From assembly GCA_913057195.1 (NCBI GenBank), contig CAJXNL010000004.1, forward strand, positions 55,231-119,230: 64,000 nt of DNA, in the 5' to 3' direction. The position numbers and the translations under genes are program-made. The stretch is from an uncultured Wenzhouxiangella sp. (lineage in GTDB: Bacteria > Pseudomonadota > Gammaproteobacteria > Xanthomonadales > Wenzhouxiangellaceae). Below the pieces are notes generated by a model. It was not told where the DNA came from, did not search any database, and saw only the letters and a program-made list of their open reading frames with translations. This document shows, piece after piece, positions 19,089 to 29,400 of the stretch (position 1 is the stretch's first letter; every line of letters starts with the position of its first letter).

Positions 19089-19675
19089 GCCATCACGTGG
19101 TTTCTTCCGATGATGAAATGTTGATCCTGGTCGATTCGAACGACCAAGCCATCGGCGAGTTGTCAAAAGGGGCATGCCACGATGGTGAGGGGGTTTTGCA
19201 CCGCGCTTTTTCTGTCTTTTTATTCGATGAGCAGGATCGTTTGTTGGTCCAGCAGCGCGCGTCAAGCAAGCGATTGTGGCCATTGTATTGGGCCAACAGC
19301 TGTTGTTCGCACCCTCGAGTGGGCGAGAGCATGACATTGGCAACCCAGCGGCGCGTGGAAGAAGAGCTGGGGTTGTCAACGCCGCTGTCGTACGCTTATC
19401 AATTCCAATACCATGCTCAGTTTGGAGACCTGGGCGCTGAGTCTGAGCTGTGCTCTGTCTTTCTTGGGCGCGCGAAACTGGCGGAGGTCTCCCCCAATCC
19501 CACCGAGATAGCGTCCATCCAATGGCTGGGGCTGGAGGAGGTGGATGCCTGGACAGATCCTAACCATTCAGGTCACGCTGTGGCGCCCTGGTTTCGTATG
19601 GAGTGGCAGCGTTTTCGCGGTGGGCATGCCCACGTGCTCGAGACTTTCTTGCAAGGTCAGCCGCACTCGAGGTGA
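19085..19675 (+). CDS. idi: Isopentenyl-diphosphate delta-isomerase, type I (Nudix)
   Basis: LHRAFSVFLFD, WANSCCSHPRVGE, RRVEEELG; ATGA overlap with the fusion gene. Confidence 0.93.
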   Translation: MSHHVVSSDDEMLILVDSNDQAIGELSKGACHDGEGVLHRAFSVFLFDEQDRLLVQQRASSKRLWPLYWANSCCSHPRVGESMTLATQRRVEEELGLSTPLSYAYQFQYHAQFGDLGAESELCSVFLGRAKLAEVSPNPTEIASIQWLGLEEVDAWTDPNHSGHAVAPWFRMEWQRFRGGHAHVLETFLQGQPHSR

Positions 19676-20377
19676 TTACACCTCGTCGGGCAGGGCGATC
19701 TTGAAGCCCAAGCCTTGGACCGTGTGGAGGAGCTTCGTTTTATAGGGACGATCCAGCGATTTTCGCAGGTTATACATGTGCGATCGCAGGGTATCCGAGT
19801 CTGGCAGCATGTCACCCCACAGCTCATGTTCGAGCTGTTCTCGCGTGACAAGCTTAGGCGATTCTCGCATCAAGACCTTGAGGATGCGTACCGAGGTGGG
19901 CGATAAGTTGAGGCGTTTTCCTTCTCTTTCTACACGCATGGTCCGCGGATCAAATATCAAATCGCCCACGCGAATGGCGCCATCGGATACTTCGCCACGT
20001 GCCCGCCGAATCAGCGCCTTAATTCGCATCTCCAGCTCCTGCATCGCAAACGGCTTTACAAGGTAATCGTCAGCGCCCGCCTCAAAACCCTGCACCTTGT
20101 CTTCAATTTGGTCTCGGGCCGTGAGCATGAGAATCGGTGTGCCGTCCCCTTGGTCTCGCAGTGATTTGCAGACCTTAATTCCATCGACTTTGGGAAGCAT
20201 TAAATCAAGCACAATCAAGTCGTACTTGTTGTCTTCTAAGAGATTCAGTGCGATCGAGCCGTCGGCGGCGAAATCCATCGCATAGCCCGCGCTCTCAAGA
20301 TAGTCCCCAACGCTTGCGGCCAAATCGCTGTGGTCTTCCACCAAAAGGATGGTGATGTGCGCATCTTGTTCGGTCAT
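19676..20377 (-). CDS. OmpR-family response regulator
   Basis: Receiver LLVEDHSDLA, LDLMLP, ML TAR, LVKPFAMQELEMRI; winged-helix C-terminus with LRSHMYNLRKSLD. Confidence 0.93.
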   Translation of the reverse strand: MTEQDAHITILLVEDHSDLAASVGDYLESAGYAMDFAADGSIALNLLEDNKYDLIVLDLMLPKVDGIKVCKSLRDQGDGTPILMLTARDQIEDKVQGFEAGADDYLVKPFAMQELEMRIKALIRRARGEVSDGAIRVGDLIFDPRTMRVEREGKRLNLSPTSVRILKVLMRESPKLVTREQLEHELWGDMLPDSDTLRSHMYNLRKSLDRPYKTKLLHTVQGLGFKIALPDEV

Positions 20378-20446
20378 TAAAGGTGACCCTCGTTATTGCA
20401 AAATTTCTCTATGGTGATGGACACTTTCTGAATCGGCAGGTTCCCA

Positions 20447-21703
20447 TCAGCGCTTCATCGAATTGAAAAATTCTTCATTTGTTTTGGTGATTTTGAGTTT
20501 ATCCAGCATGAATTCAATGGCTTGGGCCTCATCCATCGGCTGAAGAATGCGTCGAAGAATCCATGCTTTTTGGAGGGTTTCATTGCCGACCATGAGCTCT
20601 TCTCGTCGGGTCCCGGAGCGGTTGATATCAATCGCAGGGTAGGTCCGTTTCTCAGCAATTTTCCGGCTGAGATGAATCTCCATGTTGCCCGTGCCCTTAA
20701 ATTCTTCGTAGATCACTTCGTCCATCTTCGATCCGGTATCCACCAAAGAAGTGGCAATGATGGTTAAGCTGGCGCCGCCTTCGATATTTCTGGCCGCACC
20801 GAAAAAGCGTTTCGGACGCTGTAAGGCATTGGCGTCCACCCCGCCGGTCAGCACTTTGCCAGAGCTTGGTACGACGGTGTTGTATGCACGAGCCAAGCGC
20901 GTGATGGAGTCGAGCAGAATAATCACATCGTGTTTGTGCTCCACAAGTCTTTTGGCGCGCTCGATGACCATATCAGCGACTTGAACGTGGCGTGTCGCGG
21001 GCTCATCAAAAGTTGAGGAAATGACCTCAGCATCAACACTGCGCTGCATTTCTGTGACTTCTTCAGGCCGCTCATCGATCAGCAAAATGATCATGTAAGC
21101 TTCAGGGTTGTTGGCTCGGATGGCGCTGGCAATGGATTGGAGCATCATGGTCTTACCGGCCTTGGGCGGGCTAACAACCAGGCCTCGCTGACCCTTGCCA
21201 ATGGGTGCAATCAAATCAATCACTCGGCCGGTAATGTCTTCAGTGGAGCCATTGCCGCGCTCCAATACGAGCTGCTCTCTTGGAAACTCAGGTGTGAGGT
21301 TCTCAAAGAGAATTTTGTTCTTGGCGTATTCGGGTTTGTCAAAGTTCAGCTCTTCGACTTTAAGAAGCGCGAAGTACCGCTCTGAGTCCTTGGGCGGGCG
21401 AATTTTCCCCGAAATCATGTCACCTGTTCGGAGGTTAAACCGGCGGATTTGGGAAGGTGAGACGTAAATGTCATCGGGCCCTGCCATGTAGGAGGCTTCC
21501 GCGGAGCGCAAAAAGCCAAATCCATCTTGCAGAATTTCTAAGACCCCATCTCCATAGATGGACTCTTTCTTGCGTGCCTTGGCTTTGAGAATCGCGAAAA
21601 TAACGTCTTGCTTTCGCGAGCGACCGATATTTTCGATCCCCAAGCTTTCGGCCATTTCAATGAGTTCGTGTACGGATTTTCGTTTGAGTTCTGTGAGGTT
21701 CAT
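20447..21703 (-). CDS. rho: Transcription termination factor Rho
   Basis: [50 protein letters not shown]. Confidence 0.98.
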   Translation of the reverse strand: MNLTELKRKSVHELIEMAESLGIENIGRSRKQDVIFAILKAKARKKESIYGDGVLEILQDGFGFLRSAEASYMAGPDDIYVSPSQIRRFNLRTGDMISGKIRPPKDSERYFALLKVEELNFDKPEYAKNKILFENLTPEFPREQLVLERGNGSTEDITGRVIDLIAPIGKGQRGLVVSPPKAGKTMMLQSIASAIRANNPEAYMIILLIDERPEEVTEMQRSVDAEVISSTFDEPATRHVQVADMVIERAKRLVEHKHDVIILLDSITRLARAYNTVVPSSGKVLTGGVDANALQRPKRFFGAARNIEGGASLTIIATSLVDTGSKMDEVIYEEFKGTGNMEIHLSRKIAEKRTYPAIDINRSGTRREELMVGNETLQKAWILRRILQPMDEAQAIEFMLDKLKITKTNEEFFNSMKR

Positions 21704-21955
21704 GGAGATGTCTGTTGAGAAAGGTTGAGTGACAATGAGGTTGGGTGGAACGCACGATCGCCCCAGGCCTGACCGGCAGAATTAACCATCTGGATTAGGT
21801 CAAAGTTCTATTTAAGATCTATTGAGAGTCTGGTTGGCAGGCGATCGAACTCGCTACAGAATGCTTATGTTAGCACCATTGGGCGGGGGCGTCCAGTGGG
21901 GTGGCCCGGCAGATTGTGCCGCCGGGTGTGGCTTCCGCCTTTGGTGTGGTCCGAC

Positions 21956-22282
21956 CTAAATGGTCGAGTCCACAAACTCTTTCAGGGCCGATTTTGTCAT
22001 GGCCCCGACTTTGGTGCCCTGAGGTTCACCATCTTCGAAGATCATGAGGGTCGGAATGCCCCTGATTTTGAAGCGGTTTGCAATTTGTGGGTTCTCGTCG
22101 ATGTTGACCTTGGCGATCGTCAGTTTATCGCCGTACTCACCAATCAACTCATGTAAAATCGGATCAATCATTTTGCATGGACCGCACCATTCAGCCCAGT
22201 AATCAACTAAGACGGGTCCATCGGCGTTAATGACCACCTCATCGAAGGTGCTCTCAGACACATGTACTGGATTGACGCTCAT
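21956..22282 (-). CDS. trxA: Thioredoxin
   Basis: DYWAEWCGPCKMIDP active site; trxA-rho order. Confidence 0.97.
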   Translation of the reverse strand: MSVNPVHVSESTFDEVVINADGPVLVDYWAEWCGPCKMIDPILHELIGEYGDKLTIAKVNIDENPQIANRFKIRGIPTLMIFEDGEPQGTKVGAMTKSALKEFVDSTI

Positions 22283-22387
22283 GCTGAAACTGCTCCTTAA
22301 GCTGGGTGGAACTGCAGTAAGTGGCCTTCATGGTAACGGATTTAACTGGACCATGCGACGGCCAAATCTAAATTACTAGGAAATTTT

Positions 22388-23674
22388 GTGGACACTGATT
22401 ACACCGACACGCCCGCCGCCGCCAGTCAAGAGACCGTATTGACGGAGTTGGCCTTTGCCGAGCTGGCACTGGATGAGCGCATTCAGCGAGGCCTTGATGA
22501 GGCCGGCTTTAGCCACTGCACGCCAATTCAAGCCAAAACGTTGCCCACGGCATTGGCGGGGCGTGATGTGCTGGGTCAGGCGCGCACTGGAACCGGCAAA
22601 ACGGCGGCCTTTCTGCTCGCCGTGTTTCAAAAGCTGCTTCAGTCGCCGTCGACTCAGGCTGGCCGCAATCCTCGCTCTGTCATTATCGCGCCCACACGCG
22701 AACTGGCCATCCAAATCCACAAGGATGCTGAAAGCCTGGGCAAGCACACCGGCTTGACCACGCTTTTGGCCTATGGCGGCGTTGATTATCAACGCCAGAA
22801 AGATGCGATCGCTGAGGGAGTGGATATCCTCATCGGCACACCCGGTCGCTTGATCGATTTCCTCAAACAAAACATCTACGACTTAAAGTCAATCGAAGTT
22901 GCGGTGTTGGATGAGGCAGACCGGATGTTTGATTTGGGGTTCATTGCCGACATTCGTTTCATGTTTCGACGCATGCCCAGCACGGATCAACGCCAATGCC
23001 TGATGTTCTCAGCCACGTTCCCACTGAAAGTGACCGAGCTGGCTTATGAGCACATGAAAGACGCACAGACCATTCGGATCGAAGAAGAGCAAATGACCAC
23101 CGAGCGAGTCAAGCAGGTGGTGTACTACCCGGCCAACCGGGAGAAACTGCCGCTGCTGTACTCGCTTCTCAAAGAACGATCCTGTGCGCACACCATGGTG
23201 TTTGTGAACACTCGCCACGGCGCGGACACGGTGGCGCGGACCCTCAAGGCCAACGGAATGAATGCAGCCATGTTGGCGGGCAATGTGCCCCAGGCCAAGC
23301 GCCAGAAGTTGCTCAAAAGATTTCATGATGGCGATATCGATGTCATGGTCGCCACCGATGTCGCCGCACGGGGTCTGCACATCCCGGATGTCTCGCACGT
23401 GATCAATTACGATTTGCCGCAAGACGCTGCAGACTATGTGCATCGCATTGGACGAACGGCACGTTTGGGCGCATCAGGCGATGCCATCAGTTTTGCGTGC
23501 GAGGACTACGCCTTTTACTTGCCTGAGATTGAAGCCTTTATCGGGCTTGATTTGCCCGTCGTGAACCACGATCCAGATGCGTTGCCCACGCTCAAACGCC
23601 CACCGCCACGAAAAAAATCTTCTGGATCCGGTCAGCGTGGGCGGTCGAGGTCGGGCAGGCGGCGGCGCCAGTAG
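22388..23674 (+). CDS. rhlB: DEAD-box RNA helicase, RhlB-like
   Basis: ARTGTGKTAAF, PTRELAIQ, VLDEADRMFDLGF, SATF, RIGRTAR; divergent from trxA. Confidence 0.92.
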   Translation: MDTDYTDTPAAASQETVLTELAFAELALDERIQRGLDEAGFSHCTPIQAKTLPTALAGRDVLGQARTGTGKTAAFLLAVFQKLLQSPSTQAGRNPRSVIIAPTRELAIQIHKDAESLGKHTGLTTLLAYGGVDYQRQKDAIAEGVDILIGTPGRLIDFLKQNIYDLKSIEVAVLDEADRMFDLGFIADIRFMFRRMPSTDQRQCLMFSATFPLKVTELAYEHMKDAQTIRIEEEQMTTERVKQVVYYPANREKLPLLYSLLKERSCAHTMVFVNTRHGADTVARTLKANGMNAAMLAGNVPQAKRQKLLKRFHDGDIDVMVATDVAARGLHIPDVSHVINYDLPQDAADYVHRIGRTARLGASGDAISFACEDYAFYLPEIEAFIGLDLPVVNHDPDALPTLKRPPPRKKSSGSGQRGRSRSGRRRRQ

Positions 23675-23755
23675 AATCAAGCGTGGGTGCTTTGGGGCGG
23701 CGTGTGCTAACCTCCAATAACTCATGGGTACAGGCCTTTTAGGGAGGCGGTGTTG

Positions 23756-24724
23756 ATGACCCTGCAGGCGATCAAAGACCGATGGATGGAGCGTCGTGAA
23801 GGTGCGGTGGACACAGCTGCTTGGGCCGCTCGTGCCCCCTTGATCGTGACAGTCGCTCTGGTGATGATGGCCGCTTGGCTGGTGGCGCGGCTTTTTTGGC
23901 TATTGATTGTGGGCCCAGAGGTGAATCACTCGACTTTGGGAAGTCGCGATTTGGCTGATCAAGCGGAGCGCTCTGTGCCGGCCGGCGCCAGTCACAATGT
24001 CGACTGGACGCTGTTCGGTGGTCAGACCCGGGCTCGCGCCACCGACGTTGCCCGGCTGCCTGTCGATGAGAGCCGTTTGTCGCTGGTGGGCGTGGTGTAC
24101 ACAAAAGACCCACAATCGCCGAGTGATTCGACTGGTTATGCGTTGATTCGCGGGCTGTCGTCGAGAGACGGCATGTTTCGGGTGGGTGAGACATTGCCCG
24201 ATGGGCGGACCATCGAACAGATTGAGCCCACTGCGGTGGTGTTAGGCGGGCCACAGGGTCGCCGCGTGCTGATGCTCCATGAGCGTGAGGCGCAAGACCA
24301 TTCGGATGCGTCAGCGAGCACGCCCGCCACGCGTGCATCCAGGGTCGAAGAGCTTGATTGGACACAAGGGGTGGGTGTGGCGTCGGTGAGCGGGTTGCCC
24401 AGCGAGTCACCATTGGATTCGGTTGCCGTGCGGCGAGGCGGTGTCGCAATGATGGCCGTGCCGTCAGGTGGGTTCAGGTTGCGACCGGGTCCCGAGGCGG
24501 AGTGGTTTGCGCGCGCTGGCCTACAGATCAATGATGTGCTGGTGGCCATCAATGGACAGCCCGTCGGGTCGCAGTTGCCATCGGGGGGAGATCTCACCGA
24601 TTGGGTCACACAGATCGCATCCGGTGAGCGCATGACATTGACGGTCGATCGAAACGGCCAACGGGTTACCATTGAACCCTCGGCTGAGGGGCTTCGCCAG
24701 ATGTTGGAGCCCACGGGTGGATGA
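23756..24724 (+). CDS. gspC: Type II secretion protein GspC (HR + PDZ)
   Basis: N-terminal TM, HR-like LSLVGVVYTKDP...YALIRGLSSRDGMFRVGETLPDG, C-terminal PDZ; precedes gspD. Confidence 0.85.
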   Translation: MTLQAIKDRWMERREGAVDTAAWAARAPLIVTVALVMMAAWLVARLFWLLIVGPEVNHSTLGSRDLADQAERSVPAGASHNVDWTLFGGQTRARATDVARLPVDESRLSLVGVVYTKDPQSPSDSTGYALIRGLSSRDGMFRVGETLPDGRTIEQIEPTAVVLGGPQGRRVLMLHEREAQDHSDASASTPATRASRVEELDWTQGVGVASVSGLPSESPLDSVAVRRGGVAMMAVPSGGFRLRPGPEAEWFARAGLQINDVLVAINGQPVGSQLPSGGDLTDWVTQIASGERMTLTVDRNGQRVTIEPSAEGLRQMLEPTGG

Positions 24725-24787
24725 TGGCTGAGCTGTGACAGGTTCTCGCATGGATTGCAACGGTTGGAGTGGAGGGTGCACGAAACC

Positions 24788-26737
24788 ATGAACAGTCTTT
24801 TCGTCTCAAAACTCAGGTCTTGGTTGGCCATCAGTTGGCTGGCCATGGCTTGTTTGCTGATTCCAACGGCGCATGTTTGGGGTCAAGATGAACAAGATGC
24901 CCATGTGCTCAACTTTACCGACGCCGACATCCGAACCGTGATTAATGCTGTGGCAGAGATGACGGGACGGACGATGATTATCGACCCGCAGGTGGCAGGT
25001 CAGGTCAGCGTGGTCTCAAATGAGGCACTGGATGATGCGGCGGTCTACGACGTATTTTTGGCGGTGTTGGCTGTGCATGGATTTAGCGCCATCGAAGATG
25101 GGGTGACGACTCGCATTATTCCCGACAGCGACGCCCAAGCCTCCGGCCGGGTGCCTGTGGATCAGATGCGGGCGTCGGGTGATGAGCCCGTGATGAGGAT
25201 CATTGCCACTGACCATGTGGACGCCGGCGAGGTGGTGAGCCTCCTTCGCACTTTGGTCCCAGCCTCCGCGTATTTGGCGCACCATGCCCCCTCAAACGTG
25301 GTGATCGTGTCTGATCGTGCAGCCAGTGTTCGCCGAATCGAGACCATCATCCAACGTTTGGATGCCCAAAGCAAAGAAGAGCTGGAGGCCATTGCGCTTT
25401 CTCATGCCGATGCCACCGAGGTGGTGAGTCTGATCGAGCGACTGTACGCCAACGCCAGCCAAGCGCAGGCCGTTGCCGACGCGCGGACGAATACGGTCAT
25501 CTTGTCGGGGGACCCCAGCCGCAGACTTCGGTTACGGACGTTGGTGGCGCACTTGGACACGCCGCTGTCGGTGGACGGTCAAACGCAGGTCATTTACCTT
25601 CGTTACGCAACAGCCGCTGATCTGGTGCCTGTGTTGCAAGGCATGTTGGCAGAGCCCAGCGAGCAGGGTTCAAGCCGAACCAAGATCCAAGCCGATGAAG
25701 CCACCAACGCGTTGGTGGTGACGGCCAATCCGTCGGTGTTCCGCACGATCGAGTCTGTCGTTCGCCAGCTCGACATTCGCCGTGCGCAGGTCCAAGTGGA
25801 GGCCATCATCGCGGAGGTGGCGATGGACACCAGTCAAGAGCTGGGAATCCAGTGGCAAGCATTTGCCACAGGCGATGATGGGTTGTTCGGCGGCACCAAT
25901 TTCCAATCGGGGGGGAACAACATCCTAACCCTCAGCAGCGCGGCAGGTCAGGGTGGGGAGGCGGCGAGTTTGACGTTGCCCGGCCAAGGGCTGAACTTGG
26001 GGTATGTTCGCGGTCGGTCTGACCTGTTGGGATTGGACATTTTAGAGATTGGTGCGTTGGCCCGTGCACTGAGTCAAGATGCCAACACCAATGTGCTTTC
26101 CACACCCTCGGTGGTCACGATGGACAACCACCCTGCGAGCATCAGTGTGGGTCAAGAGGTGCCGTTTGTTTCAGGCAGCTTTTCTGCCCAAGGCATCGCA
26201 TCGTCCGATGGGCAAGTGAACCCTTTCCAAACCATTGAGCGAAAAGAGATTGGAATCAAACTCAACGTCACGCCACACATTAATGAGGGTGATCAGGTGA
26301 TGCTGGCCATTGAGCAAGAGGTGTCTACATTGGCGCCCTCATCTGGCGCGGTTGATTTGATCACCAATAAGCGAACAATTGCCACTCGAGTCATGGTGCC
26401 CGACGGGGCCATCTTGGTGCTGGGAGGTTTAACCACAGAAGATGTTCAAGAGCAGTTGGAGTCTGTTCCAGGCCTGGGGCAGATCCCGGTGCTGGGCGAG
26501 CTGTTCAAATATCGCCGAAACAACAACGTCAAACGCAATCTGATGGTCTTCATTCGGCCCGTGATTTTGCGCGATGATCAGGTGCTCGATGAGGTCACTG
26601 GCCGCAAGTACTCCATCATTCGCGACGCGCAACAGCGAAACATCGATCAGGCACAATCGCTCAGTCCCGCCAAGGACGCGCCGCTGCTGCCTGAGCTGAG
26701 TGATTTTTTACAAAATCCACCGCCGAATGAACGCTGA
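24788..26737 (+). CDS. gspD: Type II secretion secretin GspD
   Basis: N0-N3 domain repeats, VQVEAIIAEV, secretin core VPFVSGSF...GIKLNVTPHINEGDQVMLAIEQEVS, VPDGAILVLGGL. Confidence 0.95.
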   Translation: MNSLFVSKLRSWLAISWLAMACLLIPTAHVWGQDEQDAHVLNFTDADIRTVINAVAEMTGRTMIIDPQVAGQVSVVSNEALDDAAVYDVFLAVLAVHGFSAIEDGVTTRIIPDSDAQASGRVPVDQMRASGDEPVMRIIATDHVDAGEVVSLLRTLVPASAYLAHHAPSNVVIVSDRAASVRRIETIIQRLDAQSKEELEAIALSHADATEVVSLIERLYANASQAQAVADARTNTVILSGDPSRRLRLRTLVAHLDTPLSVDGQTQVIYLRYATAADLVPVLQGMLAEPSEQGSSRTKIQADEATNALVVTANPSVFRTIESVVRQLDIRRAQVQVEAIIAEVAMDTSQELGIQWQAFATGDDGLFGGTNFQSGGNNILTLSSAAGQGGEAASLTLPGQGLNLGYVRGRSDLLGLDILEIGALARALSQDANTNVLSTPSVVTMDNHPASISVGQEVPFVSGSFSAQGIASSDGQVNPFQTIERKEIGIKLNVTPHINEGDQVMLAIEQEVSTLAPSSGAVDLITNKRTIATRVMVPDGAILVLGGLTTEDVQEQLESVPGLGQIPVLGELFKYRRNNNVKRNLMVFIRPVILRDDQVLDEVTGRKYSIIRDAQQRNIDQAQSLSPAKDAPLLPELSDFLQNPPPNER

Positions 26738-28193
26738 TTTTCGCCCCCATTACCGGTTTGCCAAACACCGCGGTGTTGCCGTGGTCGATCAGGGTGAAGG
26801 TGATCTGACCCTCGCTGTCCGTGCGCCTGCAGATGCTGCGGCGGTGCAGGATGTTCTTCGCCACTTGGGGCGGGAGGTGGCCATTGAGACCATGCCACCG
26901 GCAGCATTTGATGGTCTACTGGCTCGACTCTATGAAAACCCGAACGCCAGCGCCCAGCAGGTGATCGATGATCTTGACGATGACTTTGATTTGTCTCAAC
27001 TGGCTGATGACTTGCCACAGTCATCCGATCTTTTAGACAGTGAGGATGATGCCCCCATTATTCGCTTAATCAATGGGGTGTTGACTCAAGCGCTGAAAGC
27101 TCAAGCGTCAGATATTCACTTTGAGCCTTTTGAGGATCGTCTGGCCATTCGGTTTAGGGTCGATGGGGTGCTGCATGAGGTTATGGCGCCCAGTCGGGCG
27201 CTGGCCTCGTTGATCGTTTCTCGGTTGAAAGTCATGGCCGAGTTGGATATTGCTGAAAAGCGGGTGCCGCAAGATGGACGCATTGGCTTGACCATTGGTG
27301 GCCGGGCAGTGGATGTTCGCGTGTCAACGCTGCCCTCGAGCCATGGCGAGCGCGTTGTGCTCCGCTTGCTCGATAAGCAGGCGGGTCGGCTGGACCTCAA
27401 TGAGTTGGGCATGTCAGACCAGGCGCGCGGGACCATGGATGAGCTGTTGTCGAGGCCGCATGGCATCATCTTAGTCACAGGGCCGACGGGCTCAGGCAAG
27501 TCGACAAGTCTGTACGCCGCCATCTCGCAACTCAATGATCGCAGCCGAAACATCATGACGGTCGAAGACCCCATTGAATATGATCTCGATGGTGTGGGTC
27601 AAACCCAAGTCAATCCGAAAGTTGATTTGACTTTCGCCCGAGGTTTACGAGCGATTCTCAGACAGGATCCGGACGTGGTCATGGTTGGAGAGATTCGTGA
27701 CGTCGAGACGGCTCAAATGGCGGTGCAGGCCTCATTGACCGGTCATTTGGTTTTGTCCACGCTGCACACCAACACGGCGCTGGGGTCGGTGACCAGGCTC
27801 ATGGATATGGGAATAGAGCCCTTTTTGTTGGCCTCAAGCCTGATTGGGGTTGTGGCACAGCGCTTGGTGCGGGTGGTCGACCGCGAAGCCTGTGAGCAGG
27901 TGTGGACAGCACCCGATGTGCTCGGGTTGGAGGGCGCACCCGTTCAGGCATGGCGACCGCGCACCGATCTTTCTCAAGGGCAGACAGGCTATCGAGGACG
28001 CACCGGAATCTATGAGGTGGTCAAGGTCACGCCTGGCTTGAGAGACGCCATTTATGCCGGCTCAAATGAGCACGCCCTCAGTGCGATCGCCCGAGAGCAT
28101 GCCCCGTCAATTGTTGCCGACGGTTGGGAGAAAGTCAGTCAAGGGATCACTTCGATAGAAGAGGTCTTGCGCGTGACTCGCCAAGCGCAATAA
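26727..28193 (+). CDS. gspE: Type II secretion ATPase GspE
   Basis: GPTGSGKSTSLYAA, VEDPIEYDLDGVGQTQVN, RQDPDVVMVGEIRD; overlaps gspD end. Confidence 0.95.
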   Translation: MNADFRPHYRFAKHRGVAVVDQGEGDLTLAVRAPADAAAVQDVLRHLGREVAIETMPPAAFDGLLARLYENPNASAQQVIDDLDDDFDLSQLADDLPQSSDLLDSEDDAPIIRLINGVLTQALKAQASDIHFEPFEDRLAIRFRVDGVLHEVMAPSRALASLIVSRLKVMAELDIAEKRVPQDGRIGLTIGGRAVDVRVSTLPSSHGERVVLRLLDKQAGRLDLNELGMSDQARGTMDELLSRPHGIILVTGPTGSGKSTSLYAAISQLNDRSRNIMTVEDPIEYDLDGVGQTQVNPKVDLTFARGLRAILRQDPDVVMVGEIRDVETAQMAVQASLTGHLVLSTLHTNTALGSVTRLMDMGIEPFLLASSLIGVVAQRLVRVVDREACEQVWTAPDVLGLEGAPVQAWRPRTDLSQGQTGYRGRTGIYEVVKVTPGLRDAIYAGSNEHALSAIAREHAPSIVADGWEKVSQGITSIEEVLRVTRQAQ

Positions 28194-28197
28194 AGTC

Positions 28198-29400
28198 ATG
28201 GGTGCTTTCGAGTATCAAGCCATTGATGCGGCGCAAAAGATCAAGCGCGGGGTGGTTGAGGCCGATACCGCACGCCAAGCCAGAGGACTGATTCGCGAAC
28301 AAGGCATGGTGCCGTTGGAGGTGCAAGCCGTTGAGCGCACGCAAAGCACGAGACGGCATTGGGCCAGTGCCAGCGAGCGTGCCATCATCCTTCGCCAGTT
28401 GGCGACTTTACTTCAGGCCGGCATGACGCTTGAGGAGGTGTTGGGGGTCTTGACGGAGCAGGCCGACCGCAACAGCACGCGGCGTGTGCTCGCGGCGATT
28501 CGCTCTCAGGTCTTGGAAGGCCACAGTCTGTCACAAGCGATGAGTCAGTTCCCATCAATGTTTCCCAAGCTCTATAGCGCCTCGGTCGCTGCCGGCGAGC
28601 GGACGGGTCAGCTGGGCCCTGTCTTGGAGCGGCTGGCTGAATATGCGGCCAAGCGTCAGTCCATGCGGCGAGGGATTGGGTTGGCTTTGGTGTACCCGGC
28701 GTTTTTATTCGTGGTGGCCATGGGGGTTGTGGGCGCGCTGATTGGGGTCGTGGTGCCTCGAGTGATCACTGTCTTTGAAGGCGCGGGCCAAACCTTGCCT
28801 TGGATCACCCGCTCAATGCTTGCGCTGTCGGAGATCGTCACACGATATGGCGCTGTGGGCGCTGTTGGGTTGGTGCTGATGGGGGTTGTGGGGGTTTTGG
28901 CGTATCGTCAGCGCGCGGTGCGGTGGCGAGTGGATGTGTTGGCTTTGCGACTGCCTCTGATTGGGCGAGTGATCTCGGCCCATCAGACATCGCTGCTGAT
29001 GCGAACGTTATCGATCATGGTCTCGAGTGCGGTGCCATTGGTGGCGTCTTTAAAAGTCAGTGCCAGCGTCTTGGGCAACCAAGTGGCCAAAGCTGACATT
29101 GAGACGGTGGGTCGTCGGGTGAGTGAAGGGGCATCATTGTCCAAGGCGCTTGCGCAATCGCCTTGGGTATCGAGCATCGCCCAGCGCCTGGTCCATGCCG
29201 GTGAGAAAAGCGGTGAGTTGGGCACGATGCTCGAGCAAGCTGCCGACATTGAAGAGCGGGGCCTGGATGCGGCCCAGTCGGTGGTGCTGTCGGTGATTCA
29301 GCCAATAATGATTTTGTTGGTGGGTTTGGTGGTCATGTACATTGTGTTGGCCATCATGCTGCCCATCCTGAACATGAGCCAACTGTTGGGCGGCGTATGA
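28198..29400 (+). CDS. gspF: Type II secretion inner-membrane protein GspF
   Basis: GspF/PilC repeat architecture; LRQLATLLQAGMTLEEVLGVL; C-terminal VVMYIVLAIMLPILNMSQL. Confidence 0.95.
   Translation: MGAFEYQAIDAAQKIKRGVVEADTARQARGLIREQGMVPLEVQAVERTQSTRRHWASASERAIILRQLATLLQAGMTLEEVLGVLTEQADRNSTRRVLAAIRSQVLEGHSLSQAMSQFPSMFPKLYSASVAAGERTGQLGPVLERLAEYAAKRQSMRRGIGLALVYPAFLFVVAMGVVGALIGVVVPRVITVFEGAGQTLPWITRSMLALSEIVTRYGAVGAVGLVLMGVVGVLAYRQRAVRWRVDVLALRLPLIGRVISAHQTSLLMRTLSIMVSSAVPLVASLKVSASVLGNQVAKADIETVGRRVSEGASLSKALAQSPWVSSIAQRLVHAGEKSGELGTMLEQAADIEERGLDAAQSVVLSVIQPIMILLVGLVVMYIVLAIMLPILNMSQLLGGV

Noticed and set aside
22388-22870. 164-aa minus-strand ORF inside rhlB and similar antisense ORFs elsewhere
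   Set aside because: High-GC shadow ORFs opposite well-supported genes; no domain signatures.
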